Both the position numbers and the translations under genes were made by a program. The notes below the pieces were generated by a model. It saw only the letters and a list, made by a program, of their open reading frames with translations. It searched no databases and was not told the DNA's origin. Of a stretch of 60,088 bases of DNA, positions 54,194 to 60,088 are shown piece after piece (position 1 is the first letter of the stretch; each line of letters begins with the position of its first letter). The DNA lies in the NCBI GenBank assembly GCA_023667015.1, contig JAMPAX010000008.1, forward strand, positions 1-60,088, given 5' to 3'. The DNA comes from Muribaculaceae bacterium (GTDB taxonomy: Bacteria > Bacteroidota > Bacteroidia > Bacteroidales > Muribaculaceae).

Positions 54194-55117
54194 TCAGTTG
54201 TTATCTTCAGCGCCCTTTTTGATTTTTTCAAGGCGTTCGGTTTCAGTAGGGAAGAGAGGTTGCAAGATTTTGTAGGCCTCCTCGCGCTCGGTAGACGGAG
54301 CCTTCGAATAGAGGTTGACGAGTTCATCAAGCTTCGCATCGCGAAAAATTGAGAGGCCTACCGACATCGGGTTGACATCATAGACCTTCTTAAGGATTGG
54401 AAGAGTTGAAGTAATGACGGCTCTACCCTTATCCGGGCTTGTGACCATTTCATCGAGACCCTTACGATGATAATCATATAGCAACTCTCTGAGTCCGGAA
54501 GTGGCAGGATCTGTAAAAGCTGAGAGGACTGCATTTCTGTTTTTAGTATCCTCAAAAGCACGCCAGCCTACCTCACCGCTACTCTGAGCCTGCTGAACTA
54601 TGGAAGCAATACGATCCCAGTATGGCTGCCCTCCGAGAGGCGAGAAACTGTCGGAATCAATAGCGAGGAAAAGATAAGCATAATAATTCAGAATAGCAGT
54701 CAGATTATTCTCTATCGTTGACTCATTAAAGATTAGGGGGTCTCCCTCCTTATATTCAAAATCAACCTTATTATCCTTGAAATTGAAAAGAGTCGTAGTA
54801 TAGGAAGAATTGTAAACAGGTCGCGAGAGTTGTACCTGCAGTTCACCCTTAATTCTGTCATCAGCATATTCAGAGACAGTCAAGAAAAAGCGGCATTCAA
54901 TTCTTTCCACATTGCTATAAGTAGCATTCGAGAACTTCGTCTCATTAAGGTAGTCAGAGATTGAAGCCTGCAAAGTCTCGAATACACTTTTGTTTGTACC
55001 CTCAATTTTAGAGGAATTGACCTCGACGGTGCATCGCAACTCCTGGGCAGAAGCCGACAAAAAGCTAAGAAAAGCGATAAAAGATATTAAAATATATTTA
55101 AGATTCACGATAATCAA
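54194..55117 (-). CDS. DUF4835 exported protein
   Basis: A 307-residue protein with a signal peptide (FIAFLSFLSASAQ) and a single domain of the Bacteroidetes DUF4835 family. The conserved stretch IECRFFLTVSEYADDRIKGELQVQLSRPVYNSSY is visible at about residues 68-102. It is almost always found between coaBC and recN in this phylum, as here. It is probably periplasmic. The function is unknown. Confidence 0.88.
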   Translation of the reverse strand: MIIVNLKYILISFIAFLSFLSASAQELRCTVEVNSSKIEGTNKSVFETLQASISDYLNETKFSNATYSNVERIECRFFLTVSEYADDRIKGELQVQLSRPVYNSSYTTTLFNFKDNKVDFEYKEGDPLIFNESTIENNLTAILNYYAYLFLAIDSDSFSPLGGQPYWDRIASIVQQAQSSGEVGWRAFEDTKNRNAVLSAFTDPATSGLRELLYDYHRKGLDEMVTSPDKGRAVITSTLPILKKVYDVNPMSVGLSIFRDAKLDELVNLYSKAPSTEREEAYKILQPLFPTETERLEKIKKGAEDNN

Positions 55118-55195
55118 ATAGATAATAATTACAATTTATATAACGCGAATCATACCTAAAAGATTATGTCTGCAAAGACTATATCGGCGACAAGT

Positions 55196-55354
55196 AAGTT
55201 GCTGTTCAATTTAAATTCAAAATTTCTGCTTGCTTTTTTGGACATTTTCTCCCCTCTCATCAGTCATAATACCTGCATTATTTCTTCTTCGAGTGAAGAA
55301 ACTGTCACAAAAATAACCGCGCATATATTTTAAATTTAAATCGACCATCTACTT
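55196..55354 (-). repeat. 160-bp element, copy 5 (159 bp)
   Basis: It begins 2 bp after the coaBC stop codon and fills most of the gap to the DUF4835 gene. The frame 55217-55348 (minus strand) is open for 43 codons. Left terminal sequence is AAGTTGCTGTTC rather than AAGTAGCTGTTC. Usual orientation. Confidence 0.92.
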
Positions 55355-55356
55355 AT

Positions 55357-56589
55357 TCAACAGCTCGAATTCAGCGACTCAACAATTGTATCAACAATAT
55401 CAGTAGCCACCTCCATCTTGGACTTCATTGGGAAATCACGGTTTGGATGGTTGGCTGAAATAATTGTAATCTTATTAGTATCTACGCCAAAGCCGGCACC
55501 CTTAGTTCTTAAAGAATTTAAGACAATTAGGTCAAGATTCTTCTTTGTAAGCTTAGTCCGGGCATTCTCAATCTCATTGTCGGTTTCAAGAGCGAATCCA
55601 ACCAAGAAACGCTTCCTGCCACCTTCATCCTTGACAGCGCCGAGACTTGCCGCAATATCCGGATTACGGACAAGATGGATATCGAGAGTTTCCGCACCTC
55701 CCCTTTTGATTTTGGAAAGAGCAATATTTTCCGGAGCATAATCAGCAACGGCGGCTGCTAATATAGCAATGTCAGAATTTGCAAACTCATGAGTCATCGC
55801 TTCGTACATCTCACGAGCAGAGCGCACATTAATACGCTTAACTTCGGCAGGGAGGAACAAGCTGTCGCTGACCGGTCCTGCCACGACAATAGTCTCAGCA
55901 CCCCGCGACACACACTCCTGAGCCAAAGCAAAGCCCATCTTCCCCGAAGAATAATTACCAATAAATCTCACCGGATCGATATTTTCATATGTTGGTCCTG
56001 CAGAAATGAGCACCCTTTTTCCTGCAAGATCCTGCCTTCTCCGAAAGAAATCAGCAGCAGCCTTAGCGATAGTTTCAGGCTCAGCCATACGTCCCTTACC
56101 GGAGAGGTGGGAAGCAAGCTCACCCGACTCCGGCTCTATAATGATAACCCCATCACGTCGAAGAGTCTCCACATTCCGCTGAGTAGAGGGATGTGCCCAC
56201 ATATCCAAATCCATAGCCGGAGCCACCATCACCTGTTCTTTGGCAGAGAGATAGGTTGTGATAAGCATATTATCGGCAACGCCATTTGCCATCTTAGCGA
56301 TCGAAGAAGCAGTAGCCGGGGCAACGACCATTAGGTCTGCCCACATACCAAGATCCACATGAGAATGCCATTCACCAGTATTCGCGGCAAAAAACTCAGA
56401 GACGACCGGCTTGCCGCTAAGAGCAGCCAATGTAGCCGGAGTAATAAACTCCTTACCATTGGGGGTGATGACTACCTGAACTTCAGCGCCGGCCTTAATA
56501 AAAAGTCTCAGCAAATACGCGCTTTTATACGCAGCAATACCACCGGAAATCCCCAGTACGATATGCTTACCCTTCAGAGATTCAAGCAT
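55357..56589 (-). CDS. coaBC: CoaBC: phosphopantothenoylcysteine decarboxylase/synthase
   Basis: A 410-residue bifunctional enzyme of CoA synthesis. The CoaC flavin domain (1 to about 180) has GISGGIAAYK, catalytic His77 in WHSHVDLG, and APAMDLDMW. The CoaB synthetase half has GPTYENIDPVRFIGNYSSGKMG and KIKRGG. At the position of the CoaC catalytic Cys (ACGD in E. coli) it reads LASHLSGKGRM with Ser; whether this changes the chemistry is unclear. It overlaps the exonuclease gene by 8 bp. Confidence 0.93.
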   Translation of the reverse strand: MLESLKGKHIVLGISGGIAAYKSAYLLRLFIKAGAEVQVVITPNGKEFITPATLAALSGKPVVSEFFAANTGEWHSHVDLGMWADLMVVAPATASSIAKMANGVADNMLITTYLSAKEQVMVAPAMDLDMWAHPSTQRNVETLRRDGVIIIEPESGELASHLSGKGRMAEPETIAKAAADFFRRRQDLAGKRVLISAGPTYENIDPVRFIGNYSSGKMGFALAQECVSRGAETIVVAGPVSDSLFLPAEVKRINVRSAREMYEAMTHEFANSDIAILAAAVADYAPENIALSKIKRGGAETLDIHLVRNPDIAASLGAVKDEGGRKRFLVGFALETDNEIENARTKLTKKNLDLIVLNSLRTKGAGFGVDTNKITIISANHPNRDFPMKSKMEVATDIVDTIVESLNSSC

Positions 56590-57364
56590 TTTGATTAAGA
56601 TATTGAAAATGAAGCTTCATCAGCTCATCCTTCGTATTTTTTGCAAAAGTACCCTGAAGCATCCAGTTATAGAAGCTCGGCTCCTTACGGAACACATCGA
56701 AGACCTTGGATCCCTTATGCTTGCCAAAATTGAATACAGGCTCGCCATAATCATTGAGGATGATTCTACCTGCGAGGTCAACGTTCTTGTTGATTCTTGA
56801 AAAATTAGCAAGAGACTCAACATCTGTATCCAAGTCGGGATATTTATCAAGCTGACCGATAAGGACATCAAGAGTAGCCTGCGTATCAGCCATTGAAGTA
56901 TGAGCATTTTCCAAATCCTTACCACAATAGAACTTCAAAGCACCGGAGAGGGTACGAGGCTCCTTCTTGTAGAAAATATTCTGAACATCGACAAGATTCC
57001 TACCGGAGAGTTGGAAAGGCAATCCTGCACGTGCAAACTCTTCAATAAGAAGAGGGAGGTCGAACTTATTAGAATTATAACCGGCAATGTCAGAATTCTC
57101 AAAAAGCTCAAGAAGAGATTTAGAAATTTCCCTGAAAGTAGGACAATCCTTCACATCTTCATCGAAAATTTTATGTACGGCTGAAGCCTCCGCCGGAATA
57201 TGCATTTCCGGGTTGATTCTCCTTGTTTTGCAAAGATTTTCTTGTCCATCGGGAAAAACTTTTATAATAGAGATCTCCACAATTCGATCCTTTGAGATAT
57301 CGATTCCGGTAGTCTCCAGGTCAAAGAAAATCAATGGTCGTTTAAGACTCAATGAACGTCCCAT
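56582..57364 (-). CDS. 3'-5' exonuclease, DnaQ-like (DEDDh)
   Basis: A 260-residue exonuclease. Metal ligands are visible as FFDLETTG (Asp15, Glu17), NSNKFDLPLL (Asp102) and HTSMADTQ (His155, Asp160). The C-terminal 70 residues (FNFGKHKGSKVFDVFRKEPSFYNWML) form an extra domain seen in Bacteroidetes versions. It may be the proofreading subunit or a repair nuclease. Its place directly after dnaN and before coaBC is conserved in the phylum. Confidence 0.9.
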   Translation of the reverse strand: MGRSLSLKRPLIFFDLETTGIDISKDRIVEISIIKVFPDGQENLCKTRRINPEMHIPAEASAVHKIFDEDVKDCPTFREISKSLLELFENSDIAGYNSNKFDLPLLIEEFARAGLPFQLSGRNLVDVQNIFYKKEPRTLSGALKFYCGKDLENAHTSMADTQATLDVLIGQLDKYPDLDTDVESLANFSRINKNVDLAGRIILNDYGEPVFNFGKHKGSKVFDVFRKEPSFYNWMLQGTFAKNTKDELMKLHFQYLNQNA

Positions 57365-57386
57365 AAATACGGATTATGTATTAGTT

Positions 57387-57545
57387 AAGTTGATGGTCGA
57401 TTTAAATTTAAACTTTATGCGCGGTTATTTTTGTGACAGTTTCTTCACTCGAAGAAGGGATAATGCAAGCATTATGACTGATGAGAGGGCAGAAAATGTC
57501 CCAAAAGAACTGCAGGAAGTTTGATTTAAAATTGAACAGCTACTT
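57387..57545 (+). repeat. 160-bp element, copy 6 (159 bp, reversed)
   Basis: It is the only copy in the opposite orientation to its neighbours, which run on the minus strand. It lies 33 bp after the dnaN stop. The 7-mer ATTAGTT flanks it on both sides (57380-57386 and 57546-57552), as a target-site duplication would. Its frame (57393-57524) is open for 43 codons on the plus strand. Confidence 0.92.
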
Positions 57546-57578
57546 ATTAGTTATGAAGTTATAGTTCTTTTGGAAAGA

Positions 57579-58703
57579 TTATTCAAAGACCTGCATTGGC
57601 ATCTGAAGCATTACTATATACTCCCCCTCTTCCTGCTTAGCGGGAAGGAACAGACCGGGACGTGCGGGGTCTGAGAGTTCAATCTTAACCATATCACCCT
57701 TAAGGTTGGAGAGCACCTCCTTCATATAGTCAGCCTTAAAACCGATCATCATAGGGTTGCCATCATATTCACAAGCTACAGACTCAGCCGCATCAGTAGA
57801 GAAGTCGAGGTCCTGCGCTGTCAGCTCAATGACGTTGTCAGAGAGAGATAGGCGTAGCAGGTTAGAAGCCTGCGAAGCGAAAATAGAAACACGACGCGTA
57901 GCCGTTAGAAGCTCATTGCGGTCTACTATTACTGAGAAGGGATTAGACTCTGGGATAACACGATTATAATTGGGGTATACGCCCTTAATGAGTCGACAAG
58001 AGAGAGAATATGAGCCGAAATTGAATTCAGCGGATTTCTCCTCCTTGGTGATATTGACATCAGCATCATCAGCCTTAATAAGAGAGCGGATAATTCCTGC
58101 CACTTTAGAGGGTAGGATAAAAGAGCATTCAACACCGGGAGCCGTCTCTGAGTTTTCATACTTCACAAGCTTATGGGTATCGGAGCTGACAAAAACAGCA
58201 GCTTCCGATTTGATATCCCAATAGATACCGGTCATAATCGGTCTGATAGACTCAAGGCTTACAGCGAAGATAGTGTTTTCGATACCCTTTCTCACCACAT
58301 CAGAGGGAAGCGAGAAGGCAATTTTCTCATCATCAGAAACCTTCTTACGAGGGAATTCGGCAGCATTAACTCCGGGGAAATTGAACTTACCGGTTGAGAA
58401 ACTTAAAGTAACTGAAAGGGTATCAAGGTGGGCCTCAAATTGTATGGGCTGGGCAGATACCTCCTTTGTGATGTCAAGAATTCTTTTTGCATTTATGGCG
58501 ATTTCACCTTCACCATCGGAGTCGAAGACAGTCAGTGAGGCTGTCAGGAAGCTCTCCTGGTCGGAACCAGTAATGTAAAGTGTGTCTCCATCAACGCGAA
58601 GGAGGAAATTTTCAAGAATCTGGAGAGAATTCTTAGCGTTGATAACCTTGCTAACAGCCTGAAGCTGGGCGGCGAATTCCTTACCGGGAACGTTGAATTT
58701 CAT
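57579..58703 (-). CDS. dnaN: DNA polymerase III beta sliding clamp
   Basis: A 374-residue clamp made of three similar domains. Recognisable stretches are SKVINAKNSLQILENFLLRVDGD, GVNAAEFPRKK, SCRLIKGVYPNYNRVIPES, and the C-terminal YIVMLQMPMQVFE. It tethers polymerase to DNA and recruits repair proteins. It starts alone, with a possible -7 box at 58790-58797. The following exonuclease and coaBC genes are downstream past element copy 6. Confidence 0.97.
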   Translation of the reverse strand: MKFNVPGKEFAAQLQAVSKVINAKNSLQILENFLLRVDGDTLYITGSDQESFLTASLTVFDSDGEGEIAINAKRILDITKEVSAQPIQFEAHLDTLSVTLSFSTGKFNFPGVNAAEFPRKKVSDDEKIAFSLPSDVVRKGIENTIFAVSLESIRPIMTGIYWDIKSEAAVFVSSDTHKLVKYENSETAPGVECSFILPSKVAGIIRSLIKADDADVNITKEEKSAEFNFGSYSLSCRLIKGVYPNYNRVIPESNPFSVIVDRNELLTATRRVSIFASQASNLLRLSLSDNVIELTAQDLDFSTDAAESVACEYDGNPMMIGFKADYMKEVLSNLKGDMVKIELSDPARPGLFLPAKQEEGEYIVMLQMPMQVFE

Positions 58704-58789
58704 ATTGAATCGATTATAACTTAATGCAAAAACTATAGTAGATCAGCAGAAATAAAAGAGGGGGAAACCCCAAGTCTGCTATCAACCTA

Positions 58790-58797
58790 CAAATATA
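58790..58797 (-). promoter_or_regulatory. Possible -7 promoter box of dnaN
   Basis: Minus-strand TATATTTG matches TANNTTTG, about 87 bp before the dnaN start. A TTTG sits 25 bp further upstream, a little beyond the usual spacing. A small GGGG-GAAA-CCCC hairpin lies in the leader. Confidence 0.45.
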
Positions 58798-58905
58798 ATA
58801 AAATTTAACGGATTAATACCAACAAAATCTAATATTTCGGCTTCATTTCAAAATATTTTAGCGTCATTTCAAAAAAAAGACATTGAATACTTCCCTTACC
58901 AACAG

Positions 58906-58937
58906 AAAAGACTCGACCGCAAGCAGTCGAGTCTTTT
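58906..58937 (-). terminator. Terminator of the rpsF-rpsR-rplI operon
   Basis: AAAAGACTCGAC pairs perfectly with GTCGAGTCTTTT around an 8-base loop, 36 bp after the rplI stop. It ends the ribosomal-protein operon before dnaN. Confidence 0.9.
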
Positions 58938-58972
58938 GACATATCATATGGTAAAGATATCTTGAAGAGGAG

Positions 58973-59416
58973 TTATTCAGAAACCACCTCGAATTCGATT
59001 TCGGTCTGAACGTCCTTATGGAATTTCACGATGGCGGTATAAACGCCAACTTCCTTCACAGGATTTTTCAGAGAGATAATCTTGCGGTCGATATCGTGGC
59101 CAAGTTTCTGAAGAGCTTCAGCGATTTGGATAGCGTTGACACTTCCAAATACAGTACCGGTAGCGCTTGTTTTAGCACCGATAGTAAGTTTAACGCCTTC
59201 GATAGCTTTAGCGGCAGCTTCAGCTTCCTCGCGGATTTTAGCGATTTTGTGAGCGCGTTGTTTCTGATCTTCCTCGAGGCGGCGGAGGGAAGCTTTGGTA
59301 GCGATGATGGCCTTTCCCTGGGGAATCAGATAGTTGCGGCCATAACCATCTTTCACATCCACAACGTCGTCCTTGTAGCCAAGGTCTTGTACATTTTCTA
59401 AAAGAATAAGTTTCAT
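58973..59416 (-). CDS. rplI: Ribosomal protein bL9
   Basis: A 147-residue large-subunit protein. The N-terminal RNA-binding signature MKLILLENVQDLGYKDDVVDVKDGYGRNYLIPQGKA is complete, followed by the long connecting helix and the C-terminal globular domain. Last gene of the rpsF-rpsR-rplI operon, 22 bp after rpsR. Confidence 0.97.
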   Translation of the reverse strand: MKLILLENVQDLGYKDDVVDVKDGYGRNYLIPQGKAIIATKASLRRLEEDQKQRAHKIAKIREEAEAAAKAIEGVKLTIGAKTSATGTVFGSVNAIQIAEALQKLGHDIDRKIISLKNPVKEVGVYTAIVKFHKDVQTEIEFEVVSE

Positions 59417-59438
59417 GTCGTGATATATTAAAAGGTGA

Positions 59439-59705
59439 TTATTTCATCAAGTCAGTTACATAGGGAAGGAGAGCGAGGTGGCGAGCACGCTTTACGGCCT
59501 GAGCTACTCTACGCTGGAACTTCAGTGAAGTACCGGTGATACGACGGGGAAGGATTTTGCCCTGTTCGTTGAGGAATTTCTTCAGGAATTCGGGATCCTT
59601 GTAGTCGATGTACTTGATACCGCTACGTTTGAAACGGCAGTATTTTTTCTTCTTGGTGTCTACCGACAGAGGAGTAAGGTAACGGATTTCGCTTTTAGGT
59701 GCCAT
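59439..59705 (-). CDS. rpsR: Ribosomal protein bS18
   Basis: An 88-residue small-subunit protein. Family signature [37 protein letters not shown] and the basic helix [18 protein letters not shown] are present. It binds next to bS6 on 16S rRNA, and is placed 2 bp after rpsF. Confidence 0.97.
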   Translation of the reverse strand: MAPKSEIRYLTPLSVDTKKKKYCRFKRSGIKYIDYKDPEFLKKFLNEQGKILPRRITGTSLKFQRRVAQAVKRARHLALLPYVTDLMK

Positions 59706-59707
59706 AA

Positions 59708-60088
59708 TTAGTTCTCCTTTACTTCTACCGCTTCAACTGTTTCAACGGCTACAGCGGGGGTTTCACTTGCTTTTTGGTTTCTCAGGTTGCGACGTTTCTC
59801 AGCATATTGCTGTGCATACTTGTCCAAACGGAAAGTCAGGAAGCGAAGAACACGCTCGTCACGGCGATAAGCAATATCGAGCTTTTTGATTACTGTCGGG
59901 TCGGCCTTAAACTCGAGTAGGCAGTAGAAGCCGGTAGACTTTTTCTGGATGGGGTAAGCGAGCTTGCGGAGTCCCCATTCCTCTTCATTGACGATCTCTG
60001 CACCGTTGTCGGTCAAGATGCCTTTGAATTTTCCTACCGCTTCCTTCATCTGATCATCAGACAAAACGGGAGTTAAAATGAAAACGGT
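59708..60088 (-). CDS. rpsF: Ribosomal protein bS6 (5' end beyond window)
   Basis: At least 127 residues; the frame stays open to the last base of the window. The codons before the first internal start read [18 protein letters not shown], the normal bS6 beginning, so only about five residues (usually MNQYE) are missing. The TTG at 60064 is therefore not the true start. The body contains [23 protein letters not shown] and [18 protein letters not shown]. An acidic tail ([14 protein letters not shown]) extends it. Confidence 0.96.
   Translation of the reverse strand, partial: TVFILTPVLSDDQMKEAVGKFKGILTDNGAEIVNEEEWGLRKLAYPIQKKSTGFYCLLEFKADPTVIKKLDIAYRRDERVLRFLTFRLDKYAQQYAEKRRNLRNQKASETPAVAVETVEAVEVKEN

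Overview
The window looks like a chromosomal segment of a gut-type Bacteroidales bacterium, most likely in or near the Muribaculaceae. The reasons are the Bacteroides aerotolerance (Bat) operon, promoters of the TTTG / TANNTTTG type, no Shine-Dalgarno signals, PPi-dependent phosphofructokinase, secreted C10-prodomain and serpin proteins, and the order dnaN - exonuclease - coaBC - DUF4835 - recN - rlmB. The taxonomic call is inference from gene content; no database search was possible.

From 0.1 to 24.4 kb genes lie on the minus strand. They comprise an MBOAT O-acyltransferase with its SGNH partner, mutS2, a universal stress protein, a small DNA-binding protein, and a nine-gene Bat operon (moxR, DUF58, a BatD-related gene, batA, batB, batC, a short batD, a long batD, batE). 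Then come thiL, a purine nucleoside phosphorylase, lpxK-sppA-glmM, a DUF4827 lipoprotein and a DHH phosphoesterase. From 24.6 to 46.1 kb most genes are on the plus strand: a lipoprotein, mazG, topB with a small Cys-rich membrane protein, a TsaC/YciO protein, a frameshifted C10-prodomain lipoprotein next to a serpin, mdh, a secreted alpha-amylase, kdsB, PPi-PFK with a thioredoxin lipoprotein, an MFS transporter, a C10-prodomain protein without catalytic domain, tRNA-Cys, a TraB/GumN protein and tryptophanase. Minus-strand genes inside this stretch are mtnN and two HU-family genes, one of them fused to a repeat linker, a membrane segment and LysM. From 46.2 kb to the end genes are again on the minus strand: MscS, coaE-ybbR-yajC, nusB, rlmB, recN, DUF4835, coaBC, exonuclease, dnaN and the rpsF-rpsR-rplI operon, with rpsF cut by the window edge.

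The most unusual signal is a family of interspersed elements of about 160 bp with 30-bp imperfect terminal inverted repeats. There are six copies, at 37.7, 42.8, 44.3, 49.9, 55.2 and 57.4 kb, plus a possible shrunken relic at 6.2 kb. Every copy lies between two co-directional genes and begins 2-55 bp after the upstream stop codon. Five of six have the same orientation relative to transcription. Five of six carry an uninterrupted 43-51-codon frame beginning MVDL. The substitution pattern between copies does not by itself show protein-level selection, so the element may be a MITE, a 3'-UTR RNA element, a small-protein cassette, or a combination.

Other points of note are protease-inhibitor-like genes around 30 and 40 kb, near-perfect inverted repeats at the promoters of the MFS and tryptophanase genes, and a G-run tract inside the Bat operon.
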